A DNA stretch of 64,000 nucleotides from Galbula dea. Its lineage: Eukaryota; Chordata; Aves; Piciformes; Galbulidae. Within the stretch, counting starts at the first letter, position 1. Each line of letters opens with the position of its first letter. Below the pieces are notes generated by a model. The model saw nothing but the letters and a program-made list of their open reading frames with translations, was not told the DNA's origin and did no database searches. The position numbers and the translations under genes were made by a program. The stretch is taken from the NCBI GenBank assembly GCA_013399015.1, contig VWZX01009005.1:890716-954715 (forward strand), given 5' to 3'. Below, one piece after another: positions 1 through 11,914 of the stretch.

Positions 1-102
1 CTAAGTCACCAACACAGCATGTTGCTTTCTCCAAGAACTTAATCCACAATAAAGAGACAATAATCTTTAGTCCTCTTTCAAAAGATAACTACAATACCCT
101 AC

Positions 103-296
103 CTCATGTTCTGCCTGGTACAGTTTTACAGTGATGTTCCTCTGGAATCCCACCCCATCAGCTTCATAAAATACCCCAAGGCTGGTAATGACAATGGGGT
201 AAAGCACACGAAAGTTCACACTGACAATTCTGTCTTCAGACAGCACAGAAGGTACATCCTCAGGGAGGCTGAATGCTTCAATTTCCTGATTCAAAA
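103..296 (-). CDS. B3GALNT2: B3GALNT2 coding exon 4
   Basis: The exon is 194 nt, with an acceptor reading tacag before 296 and a donor GAG|gtaggg after 103. It encodes 65 codons counting the split valine: VLNQEIEAFSLPED near the start, RVLYPIVITSLGVFY in the middle, and NITVKLYQAEHE at the end. These blocks are strongly conserved in B3GALNT2 between the N-terminal part and the catalytic domain. The exon begins in phase 1, matching the single G left by exon 3, and ends on a codon boundary, so the next exon (outside the window) should start in phase 0. Confidence 0.95.
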
Positions 297-1402
297 CTGT
301 ATGGAAAAGAAAGGACAGAGGTGATGCAAGAAGACTTCGTAGATCTTGAAGGGGGTACACACAAAGCCCTCTGGAAACAGGCAAAGCATTCTGATTAATT
401 AGCACAGCTCACAAGTGCACAAGGATAATCAAATGCTGGAATAGAGGAAAATACAACTGGCTGAAGACTGCAGCAAGGAGAAACTCAAGAGCGATGCGGC
501 AATCTGCAGGCTACCTGCAATTGCAAGTCAATGCCTACGCATCCACAGGGAAAAGACCAGAAACACAATATAGCCACAGAGTGAAGGTAAAAATGCTATT
601 TGACTGCATGAATATCTTCACATTAGCATATTTAAATAATTATTCATGTATTAAAACTGCATACACCTCTACTTAATTTGGCTGCCTGCTTTTTGGCATT
701 ACTGCCTCCCCCTAAGCCCCGAGGCACCATTTATTCTTGGGAGATTGTTAAGCAGTGGATGTTGTCATTCAAAGAGAAAGTAACAAAAGTTTCATTTTAT
801 GGTGAATCATTGGCTTAAGTGCCAAGTAGTGCTTAGTTAAGCTGCAATTAAAGAGCAAAAATTTAATAGAAAAAAAAACTAGTAAAAAAAAAATTTACAA
901 ATTTAATTAGGAATTTTTACATGGCAGCATTTTTTCCCCCCATGGTCTATTTCTTAATTGTGCTCTCTAGAACAAATTCTGAAACACTTATCAGCCAGAC
1001 TTGCTTAGACATCATTTTGTCACCAAAGAAGTCCATATGACACTGGAGACTCTGGCATCTTGCTACTTTCTTCATACATGACACTAGACTGTGCCATTCT
1101 GGCTCTCTCCAACTTCTTTTTACACAGGGATAGAGCAAAAATATACATTATATGTGAAGGACTGTCCCTTGATGCAAGGGAAATGCAAATCCATTGCTAG
1201 TCAATGGCCTCCCCTTCATACCCCAAACATCTATCCCTTATATGCCTGCATATGGTGCTTACATGCAACTGTTAAGATAGTAAGCTCTAGGTGGCATTTA
1301 TTTTCATAACTAGCTACCTCAGTTAAGCACACCAGATGACTCTCAGAAAAGATGGTTAGTTCTAGTTCAGATCATAAAATTTTTAAAAGTTAACTTCTAT
1401 AC
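297..1402 (-). other. B3GALNT2 intron 3
   Basis: This 1.1-kb intron has GT-AG ends. I see only A-rich runs around 869-893 and no recognisable repeat family or further exon. Confidence 0.8.
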
Positions 1403-1503
1403 CTGGGTTACTGATGTTCAGAAGTTTGCAGGAGTAAGGGTCTTCTCTGTCCTCCACTGGCACAGCACAACCATGTGCACCTATTATAAACTTGACAAGG
1501 ACA
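1403..1503 (-). CDS. B3GALNT2: B3GALNT2 coding exon 3
   Basis: The exon is 101 nt, with acceptor ttttag before 1503 and donor CCAG|gtatag after 1403. It reads VLVKFIIGAHGCAVPVEDRE, then DPYSCKLLNISNP. It completes the arginine split with exon 2 and leaves one G for exon 4. The exon contains no ATG, so it is easy to miss in a start-to-stop scan. I identified it from the protein sequence and from phase agreement on both sides. Confidence 0.94.
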
Positions 1504-2810
1504 CTAAAATAATTTGGTTTTATTAACACCAGTTCTCTTCCCTCCTCCCCCCAACTTCCATAAACTTATTTCATCACAATGGCCTGTATTTCACAGGATT
1601 TAAGATTTTGAACCCCTTAAAAATCAGCAATGAGAGTCTGTATGTAGAGCAACCACGTGAAACCGCTCCCAGGGGCTCAGTTCCAAACCAGCATTATCAT
1701 TTCACATTTCATAATGAGGACACAGGAAGACTGGCAGCAAGGAATTGGATTCAAGACAGCCAGCACATTAAACAGAAAAAGACCAAGGCAACACTGAAGA
1801 AGCTTGATGACCTGCCTCTCCCTGCCTGGCTTTGTTACTTAATTCAAGATTTTTTAAACATTCTGCATTCAAAAGGCAATGAAAAAAAAAAAAAAAAGAA
1901 GAAATAAGACACATAACATGAAGGGAAGAACAAAGACTCCAGACTATCTGTTACAATGAAATGTCTCTGGTTTGGGTTGTAGCAAAAAAAACCCAACAGG
2001 TTGCTCTTCCCAGCCCCAGTCATGGTTGTACCCCAGTTAGGAGCAGTACAAAGAGCAAGAGGATCCACCTCAGGCTTTCTCCAAGCAACTAAATATCCTC
2101 CTGGAACTCAATACAAGCTATGAAAAGTCAAAGGTCACATTTTTAGATGACTGAATTAGCCATGCTTCATTCCAAACTACATGCTGGCACCAGATTTGTG
2201 AACGGTAAATGGCTTTCAGGGCAGGGCAGGTACCAAGAGGTGAGACCTATCAAGATGACAAAGTTTCCAGGAATGAACTGAAGCAGAACTTAATCTTAAG
2301 AACAGACCTATCTGTAGACTGTCAGGTCTATGCAAGCAATTAGGAAGGGCTCTGCTAGTCAGTCACACTGCAGCAGTTTGGTGGACTTGCTTCAGTGGGT
2401 AATAAACCTGAACTTTACAATTGAGGCTGTTGTAAGAGTTTTTTGTGGTTCTCTCACCAAACATGATCCTGCTGCTTCCAAGTATCCTGGATTACTAAAC
2501 ATTTCAAGGTGCATACTGTAGAAAGCAACACCAAAAAGGGAAAGTCTTATATGTCACTAATGAACAGTGGCAACTAACTGCAAAAGCATACTATAACTAT
2601 ATTTTATTCCTTGTATAAAAAAAATCCCAACAGTTACAGCCCAGAACAAGCAGACTTAAAAAAATAATCAGAGTACAAGATGCTCACAAATAAAGCATAA
2701 GAAGAAAAATGTGTGTGTGTGTCCCCAAGAAAGGATTCAATCAAGATTATTTAAGCATTACAGACTTTCCCCTCCCCTCCAGCCCCGAATCACAAAACAG
2801 TAGAGAATAC
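1504..2810 (-). other. B3GALNT2 intron 2
   Basis: This 1.3-kb intron has GT-AG ends. It contains an A tract of about 17 bases at about 1880-1896 and a short GT repeat at about 2709-2722. I see no transposon or extra exon. Confidence 0.8.
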
Positions 2811-2958
2811 CGTGGGCTCAGTGCAGGATGTTGTTTCAGGTGCTTGAACCAAGTGTTCCTTATAACACTGCGCAGTTCATGATTGTGTCGAGCTGACAAC
2901 ACACCTACAATAACATCATAATGTTTCAGCTTCCACTGAGGAAAGAAGGCCAGTGGAC
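2811..2958 (-). CDS. B3GALNT2: B3GALNT2 coding exon 2
   Basis: The exon is 148 nt, with acceptor tttctag before 2958 and donor CCACG|gtattc after 2811. It encodes PLAFFPQWKLKHYDVIVGVL, followed by SARHNHELRSVIRNTW and a short basic stretch. The VGVLSAR...R..IR.TW pattern is the typical start of the GT31 beta-1,3-glycosyltransferase fold. The first two bases complete a glycine begun in exon 1 and the last two begin an arginine completed by exon 3. Downstream of the donor the frame stays open for a while, but the change from a family match to unrelated residues marks the intron. Confidence 0.95.
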
Positions 2959-3520
2959 CTAGAAATATAAAGTGACAAATATTGGAGTCACAGATTTGCA
3001 AGCAACAGTTAAAAAGCATCTCAGAAGAGTACTGGGAACCTGAAACATTAAAAACAAGAAGCAGAATTACTATTGCATTCTTAGTTCAGAATGAGGAAAA
3101 TATTTTCAATGTGCCAAAACCTTCACTAGCAAGGCAGGAAAACTTTACTGCAATGAACTAAGCAAGCTACTGCAGGTAAACAAAAGCAAGAAACTGCAAC
3201 TTACAAAGCAGACAAGAATATGTCTTGGTTTTGACTGACAGTATCTTCTGTTCTCTAAATAAAAATTTTTGACTGCCTGTCTTATGATCAAACTACCTCC
3301 TTGAGAACACACTCTTGCTGGGCTTCTCTTTCCTATCAGCCATTGGAAACCTTCTGGGCAAGGTACAAGATTCTACTGTTCCCTCTGCAAAACTCTTGAG
3401 ATAGTCTGGGCCCTCTGCTTGCTCACTGATACCTCCTCCAGCATGATTCATCCTAAAGCCTGGGTGCTTGTCACCACTGGTACCAGGCCTTGACTATTAG
3501 AATTCACCATTATTCCACCT

Positions 3521-3580
3521 AGCCAAAGAAAAACAACCAAACCAACCAACCAATCCAAAAAAAACCAAAAACAAACAAAA
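3521..3580. repeat. A-rich simple repeat with CCAA units
   Basis: This is a low-complexity stretch of AACC/CCAA units running into A-rich sequence with scattered C, inside B3GALNT2 intron 1. It is a decayed simple repeat; no transposon body is visible next to it. Confidence 0.7.
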
Positions 3581-4744
3581 AGTATTTCCAAGTAAGGCCA
3601 TTTCCTGCATTCTTCTAAAAAGTGTGGGACCACCCTTCTGTCTCACCTTTTCACTCCAGTATGTCAAGGCCTTATTGTTTCTAACCTTTTGACATTGAAC
3701 ACCACCCTATCTTCACACCGGCTATCACAGGGGAGTGCTCTGGCTTTATTCACAGCTGAATGTCACTGCCAATGCTTGTAATCCTCGATTTAGCTTATGC
3801 TGTTTTAATTTAGAGATCATGAAACCTGGACTTGGTTTCAAGTGAGATTATGATCATCAGACAGAGACCAGAGAAGCCCTGACTTAGAGCTTCCAGTCAG
3901 GCAAGTAGCTGAAATGATTTTGCTTAGTTTAATTTACCAGATGTTCTGGAGTTCAGAGAGATTTATATTTAGCTTTAGAAAAGGATTGCTTTCCTCTCAT
4001 CTCACTATTTTTTTCATCAGGCTGCAGATAAAGAAGATAAATGTAAAACTGAGGGACCCCTAAACCAGTGCACACAGCATAGACAAGAGATTTTAAAATC
4101 AAATTTTAAAGAGAACAAAAAATATCACCAAGTCTGTATTATTCATTGCCACTAGAAAGACTTGAATTATAATCCAGATTCTACCTTCTGCAACAGCATC
4201 CCCTTTCTCCACTTTGAAACTGAGAAGACACACAGGTCTTGCTACAATTGCTTACTAACCTAGGACCTCACAGCACCTGCCACAAGAACTGCTGTGCCAG
4301 ATCACAGCAGACATCCATCTAGCCCTATATTCCATCTTCAGTGTGCAGCATGCAATGGAATGGACTTTTCCTTGCTCTGCTGTGTGCTGAATCAACATGA
4401 GATTTCTGATCTTTTTTTTACTATTACTCATCAATCGATTCTCAGAACAGTACAAGAGCAATCTTTCCACAGGCAAACTTTTCCCAGTCTATTTCCCACT
4501 AAATAGTTTAGTTCTAAGCATTCAAACACTGACTTTCTACAAAAAGATCGATTTCCACATTTGCTTAAATTAATCAGTATTGAAAACAGCGACAAGCTTA
4601 TCAATAACTTAATCCAAACATTAAGCTATTAAGAGAAGTTTACATCAGTTTACACTCAGAGCAACTTAAAAATGCAAGGAGCAAGCCACTAGTTCCATTC
4701 CTCAGTTTTCCACTGAAGTCAACTGTTACATCTCTTATAACAAC

Positions 4745-6862
4745 CATACACTGAATTGTTGGCAAGGGTACTAGAAGATAAAGGGGCCCAAGAGAGTTGG
4801 TTAACATTCAAGGACCACTTCTTCCAAGCTCAAAATCAGAGCATCCCAACATGTAGAAAATTGAGGAAAGGAGCCAGGAGATACACATGGTTAAGTAGGG
4901 AACTGCTGGGCAAACTCAAGTGGAAGAAGAGAGTCTACAGATCATGGAAGGAGGGTCTGGCCACATGGGAAGAGTACAAGACTGTTGTCAGAGGTTGTAG
5001 GGAGGCAACTAGGAAAGCTAAGGCCTCCCTGGAATTAAACCTTGCAAGGGAGGTCAAGGACAATAGGAAGGGCTTCTTCAAATACATTGCCCAAAAAAAC
5101 GAATACTAGAGGCAACGAAGGCCCCCGCTGAATGAGGAGGGTGCCTTGGTGACAGAGGATACAAGAAGGTGAAGTTACTGAATGCCTTCTTTGTCTCTGT
5201 CTGTACTGTCAGAGACTGTCCTCAGGAGCCTCAGACCCCTGAGCCCCAGATGATGTTAGGATAATGGAGGAGTTTTCCTTAGTTGAGGAGGATTGGGTTA
5301 GGGAACAGCTAAGCCGGCTGGACATCCATAAATCTATGGGTCCTGATGGAATGCACCTGTGGGTGTTGAGGGAGCTGGCAGAAGTCATTGCCAGGCCACT
5401 CTCCATCATCTTTAGAAAGTCCTGGGGAACAGGAGAGATGCCTGGGGATTGGATGAAGGCAAATGTCACTCCAGTCTTCAAAAAGGGCAAGAAGGAGGAG
5501 CCGGGCAACTCTAGACCAGTCAGCCTCACATCCATCCATGGAAAGTTGATGGAACACTTTATCCTTGACCCTGTCTCTAGGCTCATCAAGGATAAGGGGG
5601 TCATTGGGAGCAGTCAGCATGAGTTTACCAAGGGGAAGTCATGTTTGACCAACCTGATAGCCTTTTATGAGGACATAACCAGGTTGATAGATGACGGCAG
5701 AGCAGTAGATGTGGTTTATCTTCATTGCAGTAAAGCACTGGACACTGTCTCCCACAGCATCTTTGCAGCTAAACTGAGCAAGTGTGGTCTGGCTGATTGG
5801 GTAGTGAGGTGGATTGTGAACTGGTTGCAGGACAGAAGTCAGAGTCATGGTCAATGGGATGGAGTCTAGTTGGAGGCCTGTGTCTAGTGGAGTCCCTCAG
5901 GGGTCAGTACTAGGACCAGTACTTTTCAGTATATTCATTAACGACCTGGCTGAGGGAACAGAGTGTATTCTCAGCAAGTTTGCTGATGACACTAAACTGG
6001 ATGGAGTGGCTGACACATTGGAGGGTTGTGCTGCCATTCAGTGGGAATTAGACAGGCTGGAGAGTTGGGCAGGGAGAAATTGAATGAAATTCAGCAAGGC
6101 CAAGTGTCGAGTTTTGCACCTGGAAAAGACCAACCCCATGTATGAGTATAGGTTGGGGACTGACCTGTTGGAGAGCAGTGAAGGGGAAAGGGATCTGGGG
6201 GTCCTGGTAGATGGAAGGATAACCCTGAGCGAGCAGTGTGCCCTGGTGGCCAGGAGGGCCAATGGTATCCTGGGATGTATTAGAAGAGGTGTGGTCAGTA
6301 GATCAAGAGAGGTTCTTCTGCCCCTTTCCTCTACCTTGGTGAGGCCGCATCTGGAATATTGTGTCCAGTTCTGGGCCCCTCAGTTGAAGAAGGGTAGGGA
6401 ACTGCTGGAAAGAGCCCAGCGCAGAGCCACAAAGATGATGAAGGGGCTGGAACATCTTCCTTACGAGGAAAGGTTGAGGGAGCTGGGTCTCTTTAGCTTG
6501 GAGAAGAGGAGACTAAGGGGTGACCTCATCTATGCTTTTAAATATCTGAAGGGTGAGTGTCAGGACGATGGGGTCAGGCTCTTCTCAGTGAGGCCCAGTG
6601 ACAAGACAAGGTGCAATGGCTGTAAGCTGAAGCATAGGAGGTTCTGTGTGAATACAAGAAAGAAAAAAAAATTTCCCAGTTGAGGTGCCAGAGCACTAGC
6701 ACAGACTGCCCAGAGAGATTGTGGAGTCTCCTTCTATGGAGAGATTCAAAACCCATCTGGACACGCTTCTCTGTGATCTGGTCTAGGGAATACTGCTGTG
6801 GCAGGGGGGTTGGACTAGATGATCTTTCAAGGTCCCTTCCAGCTCCTAACATTCTGTGATGA
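4745..6862 (+). mobile_element. CR1 LINE, long 3' part with reverse transcriptase
   Basis: This is a chicken-repeat-1 type non-LTR retrotransposon, the main LINE of birds. The 5' end lies between the endonuclease and RT parts of ORF2, so the copy is 5' truncated, as is usual for CR1. The RT carries its core signature FADDTK (5979-5996) preceded by GVPQGSVLGPVLFSIFINDL. The frame is broken by at least two frame changes (between about 5110 and 5264, and near 5850) and one stop at 6081-6083, after which the same frame stays open to about 6683. The 3' end is the usual conserved segment ending in ATTCTGTGATGATTC near 6850-6862. It lies in B3GALNT2 intron 1, antisense to the gene, and is not functional as it stands. 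Confidence 0.95.
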
Positions 6863-7962
6863 TTCCTTTGTACATTTCCCTTTTCTTTCCTTGTTCCTCC
6901 TCCATCCCTCCACTATTCTTTAAACAGCCTCTGCAGCCTGAACTGCAAGCCTTCCAATACAAATCTCATAGAAGGATTAGTGTGTTTGTAGACTGCACAT
7001 GAGGTATTGTTTACACAGATTTGGTTTTTAAGATACCACTTTTAATTCAAAGCAAGCCCATTTTATTGAATCAAAGTAAAGAAAAACAAAACTAAAAGCA
7101 GAAGTCTATAGGTTGACTTGACTCAAAACAGCATAAACTGGCTTAAATCAAATAAAAGGAAAGTCAGCCTAAAAATAAGTTACTCAAATCAAATACACAT
7201 ACTTTTAATTACTTTATATTTTAAAATGAGTGAAGCTTTTCCTTATGAACCATTCATGCAGGAACAACATCAACATAACAGATGCTTCAGAATTATCATC
7301 CTACTGCTTTTAGAACAGACAGCTCTTTCTTGCTTTAACCCATCTTCAGGCTTAGTAATGTAGCATTGCAGCAGCCTATATTCAGAAGATTGTCTTCTCT
7401 GTCCCAAGAGTTATGCCATTTTACTTTTGAAACCACTGAAAATGGGGGAGATCTGAAGGGGAGCAGGGAGAAAGAGAGAATATGCTCTCTACTTGTTAGC
7501 AAAGGTTTCTACTTCCTATGCAAAAGGAGGTATAAAACTTGTTGAATTTTCAGGGAATAAGATTCTTATCTGTCTCTGAATTAGCACTATTTAAATAGGA
7601 GACAAAGTGAGAAGCACAGGGGGGAAAAAAGACCAAGGCTATTATTCATTTGTAAGGATAATTCAGATATCTGCATATATATGCTCTGATGCTGCAAAAT
7701 TTAAGAGAAAACATTGCTGACCTCCAAGTCAATAGTATCAATTTATACAAGCAATCAATACTTGCCAGAGGAGACCAAATTTATCTTATGTTCTATTTTT
7801 GTGCATTCTTAAGCCAAAATTTTAAGTGTTGGTAATAGCCTCAAAAATATACATGCTATATTGCTCTCACCTTGAATTGATTGTGCAAGATACTTAAGCC
7901 TTTAAATTTTTCCAATTACAGTGAAAAAAAAAATCCTGTAGATGTTGTGGTTTGTGAAGACA

Positions 7963-7990
7963 GGGGCGGGGGGGGCGGCGGGGGGGCGTG
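7963..7990 (+). repeat. G-tract, possible G-quadruplex
   Basis: This 28-base stretch is nearly all G with a few C. It contains one run of four, one of eight and one of seven G separated by short CG-containing loops, in otherwise AT-rich intron sequence. The long runs can be split to give the four G-runs a quadruplex needs. On the B3GALNT2 transcript strand it is C-rich. Confidence 0.6.
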
Positions 7991-10699
7991 CAGCGAAGGT
8001 GAAAGTTACATATCACAGTCCCTGATAAACCCTAAATGTGTTGCTAACCAAAGGGCTGCAGGAGAGGAAGCCTTTCCAATTCAAAGGTCACACTACCACT
8101 AGTTGCCTTGCTTTTGAATTCGTACTGTCTTAAAGCTTCATCTTTCTTGCATCACACAGCCCAAGACTTCTCAATGGAACAGAAGTAGTCAAATGTGCAA
8201 TGCCTATCCTGCACTCTTAGTATTGGAACAAAATTGCTTTCACTTTGCTGTTTTGTTTGAGGCTGTTAACCTACAGTAAAAGCTACAAAAGCATGAAAGG
8301 AAGCAGCCCTGTCTCTGCTGCTGAGATCCATTTAATTCTGTAGAGGAAGAATATGTACTCTAAGGAGTATTTCTGTCAGCTCTAAGACTACTGAAGTCCA
8401 GTCTGCCAGTCTTGTGTCACACAGTTACTACTAAGCTCCTGCTGAAGCTTTCTTGGGCCACGGTATTTGTAAGCACAGGCTCCCACACAGTTCTCTGATG
8501 TTTGACCATACATATATTTCTATTAGCACAGTTTTTCACCTCAGTAGGAGCTGCAGTAAGCTTTCACAGGATTCTCAACCACTGGTTTTTATGAAACTCA
8601 GTGAAAATGCTGGCCATTGGGACCTTCACCTGTCTGTTAAGCTTGACTGAGAACTACTAACAGATCCAAGGTAGGTAGAGATAAACACAGGTAAACATAT
8701 ATTGTGCATATATTAAGGGCACAAAGCTGTACCCTCAGAAGACAAGGCTAAAGATGCAGAGAGAGGTCTTCTCCTGCTTTAGTCATGGAAAGAGGTCACT
8801 GCTGACAGACAGTCTGCTGGCCCTAGTCAGATTTCAATCACCCGAGCAACAGTCAATAGCCTCTTCAAGTTTTTCAAAATCCCAAACTACAAAGATCAAC
8901 ATGCATCTCTTCTTCCTGAGAGACTGATTCTCAAGCAAAATGTCAAGTTAAGCTGTTAATTATATTTACTGACATTGCAAAGAGATGAAAAGATTGGGAG
9001 ATCATTTAGCATGATTTTGTCAACAAATGAGGTAAATATGATCTTGCTGCACATATTTACAAGTGCTAAATTTGTCAGTCATTTTCAGTAAAGCTTGACT
9101 AGTGTGCACTCCCCAAATCGATTAAGTTCATATGTTTCAGAAACTGGACTGACCAAAAAAAAAAGACTTGTTGACAGAGCCTGCACTGAGAAACACAGTG
9201 TAAGCACCAGTGAACCTCCACTGGAGACTGCTAGAATAAGGGAGCTCCACAGACGGCTGGGCTTTGTATCTTCTGCTACCCATGCTGTTATCTTTTTCCT
9301 CTCTCTCCTTTTTCTTCTTTTTTTAATATAATAACAAAAATCAATATATGGAACTAAGTAGGGCAGGCAGAAGTTATTTAGAATATTCTCAACTAATCCA
9401 CTTCACAAAGACTGAAAAGGAAAAATTCCCCTCAAAAAAACTCCCATACACATTCAAGGTTAATATCTCTGCCTGTTCTTGCAACTGTGCAAACATATTC
9501 CTGGTTTTTAATGCCTTTTTCTTCTGTGCTGCTTTGTAAAAGATCCAAACAACAAAAAAGGAAGGAATTAACTGAATAAAAAGGTTTGTATTCACAGAAT
9601 GCTGACACACGTAGCAAAAGAACAAACCAAAGAGCAGAGGCAACTCCTCTTTCCTCCTCTCTAATCTTCTTCACTTAAAAGTAATATGCTACAGCTCATC
9701 TGTATTACATGTTTCTCTACACGACCCTCCTGCAGTACCTACTTTATACCAGAGCTAAAAATCGCCAAAATGTGCACCTCTGGCTTCTGCAGGAGCACAG
9801 TACTCCTTGAGACAGACAAGCTTTTAGTCAAGCTTCTAAACAAGCTTTACAGATTCAAAGGGAAAAACCTCTGTAGGCAGTTTTCTTTCTTTCTTTTTTA
9901 ACATCAACAGCATTCCCTTAAAGGAATGGAACAGCAGGGTCCTTCTGAGCTGCAAAGAGACAATGGTAATACCCGTGGGATGATGGTGCTCTAAAAACCA
10001 TTACTGATACAGCACTTGAACACTCCTAGTCAAATCTTGGAACAACGGCCAAAGTATCAGAAGGTAGACACAAAAGGAATAAAGTAAATTCTTTTTGCTA
10101 CACTGAAACCTTTGTGCCCTCCCTTTTTAGGGGTGCTGAGGAAGCACAGGACCTTTATGCTTTGAAAAGTAGTTGCCAATCCCTGATGGTATGGAACAAA
10201 AGCCTACTCCCAGGGAAGGCTACTTGCTCCTTTCTGGCTGTTCTACTCGGTGGGCAGTTTAGAACTACTTCCTTCAGCCACAAGCTTTGCTCTCCTGCTC
10301 TGGCAGAACTGTGTCTGTGTCCCCATCACCAAAACCAAAAGCACAAAAACACCACTCTAGTGCTGTTCATTACTAGTTTGCAATGTCTCAGTCCACAGAA
10401 TAACTGCAACCTCTAAAAAATCCTAGTTCAGTTGGAAAACACTGTCAGCTTTGTTGTGGATTCTTTGTTAATTATTTATTTCATCAAAGGTGAAGTGATT
10501 GTTTTTGGTGGGGATGGCCCATCCCTAGAAAACCTTTAAGTAAGATCTCACAGACATGAGAGGGGAAGAAATGGCATGTTAAGCAGAGCTGCATAGCTAC
10601 TGCCAAAGCCAAACCTGATCTGCTGATGGAAGGTTTCAAGTACCAAGGACACCAGACTTTATGTGCCTACAAAAATGGTTCCATTAGGCCAGTGCTTGT

Positions 10700-10704
10700 A
10701 GAAG
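10700..10704. repeat. Target-site duplication, left copy
   Basis: The five bases AGAAG directly precede the LTR and are repeated directly after it at 11437-11441. Confidence 0.85.
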
Positions 10705-11436
10705 TGTCCTGGTTTGGGTTAGAACAGAATTAATGCTGGTCAGTGATTTTACTTTCTAGCTAAAGCTCCTCTAAGTAACTGCACTTTGTGAAACCAATAG
10801 CATGTTGTCATAAACACTGCCTGCTTCTAGCAGTGACCTAATGTTTAGATTTGCTATTATTATTGGTATGCAGACCAAAGTCACTGCTAAATCTTGTGTC
10901 TCATGCTGGGAAGTGCAGAGCAAAGGCTGTCCCTACAGGGAGAAGCAGACAGGACAGGTGACCTTAAACTGACCAACTAAGTATTCCATTCCATATATAT
11001 ATTTATATATTTGATAGAAAACTGAGGGTCAGTTCCCTCTTCCGTCTGTTGTTCTCTTGCTCTTCTACTTCAATGGTCAGCATCTGAGGAAGACTTTGTC
11101 TGTTCTGCCTTTGATCCATAAGTTCCTGAATCCAGTTCCAGGTTCCAGTCCCCTGAGCCTTGTCCTTGTCTGCTCCTGAGGCCTTCTGTTGCAGTATTAG
11201 TGGTGACAGTGACATAGCTGCCATCAAGGGGGGGTTGGCTTCAGTACTAGTTTTGTACATATTTCATTTTATTATTATTATTTTCATTAAAGCAGTTTTA
11301 TTTTCTTTCCAACCCACAAATCTCTCTTTCTCTCTCTTATTCCCTTTTCCTTCCAGCTGGGGACAGTTGGGAAGAGGAGGTAATAGAGAGTGTGTGTCAC
11401 TAGCGTTGGTGGTTGGCCCAGCCCTAACCCTAGACA
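10705..11436 (+). mobile_element. Solo LTR, avian ERVL-like endogenous retrovirus
   Basis: This is a 732-bp solo LTR. It begins TGTCCTGGTTTGGGTTAGAA and ends CCCTAACCCTAGACA, giving TG...CA termini. The five bases before it (AGAAG, 10700-10704) recur exactly after it (11437-11441), the 5-bp target duplication expected for ERVL-type insertion. Internal signs of an LTR are an ATTAAA signal at 11286-11291 after an ATT-rich stretch, then the 'ttccaacccacaa' and GGGGA-containing U5-like part. No internal retroviral genes remain, so two LTRs have probably recombined. The ERVL label rests on my memory of the avian LTR consensus ends. Confidence 0.85.
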
Positions 11437-11441
11437 AGAAG
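11437..11441. repeat. Target-site duplication, right copy
   Basis: The five bases AGAAG directly follow the LTR end and match 10700-10704. Confidence 0.85.
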
Positions 11442-11858
11442 CATGTGCTGTACCCCAGGACAACAGATGGCATACAAACAGCTTCTAGAAAACGGTGGGT
11501 TTGAATCTCTTACATAATTATGCACTAGTAAAAGACTGAGTCTCAACAAAATCAAAAGGGCCAATTCTTAGGTGCAACACACCCCCAGAAATGTAACAGG
11601 AATAACATCTTGAAGGTCATTAGCATCAGCAAAGTAGCAGCATATTACACTGAATGTGTGGGGCTTTCTGATTAGGCACTGTAACTGAAGTCCTACAGTG
11701 AGTAATTTCCTACTCAATAAGACTTGTGCCATCAGTTAAAACCTACAATTAGCAATGAATCCACCTGGAGTGCTAAAAGCAGGTCTGTCTGTTCTTTCTC
11801 AAGTTTCTGAGGTCATTTTATAATTAACATTTATCTAAGATTTTTATCAAAAAAAAAA

Positions 11859-11914
11859 TAGCTAAAGCTAATTTTTTAGCTTTTAGCTTTTTTTAGCTTT
11901 TAGCTAAAGCTAAA
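11859..11914. repeat. AGCT-rich near-palindrome
   Basis: The unit TAGCTAAAGCTA occurs at 11859-11870 and again at 11901-11912. Between them lie several TTTTAGCTTTTAGC units that are close to its reverse complement. The stretch can fold into a long imperfect hairpin. It is probably a decayed or slippage-grown simple repeat within B3GALNT2 intron 1. Confidence 0.6.

Noticed and set aside
5209..5854. Minus-strand open frames opposite the CR1
   Set aside because: They are antisense shadows of the CR1 reverse transcriptase.
11003..11260. 85-codon minus frame and overlapping plus frames
   Set aside because: They lie wholly within the solo LTR and are by-products of it.
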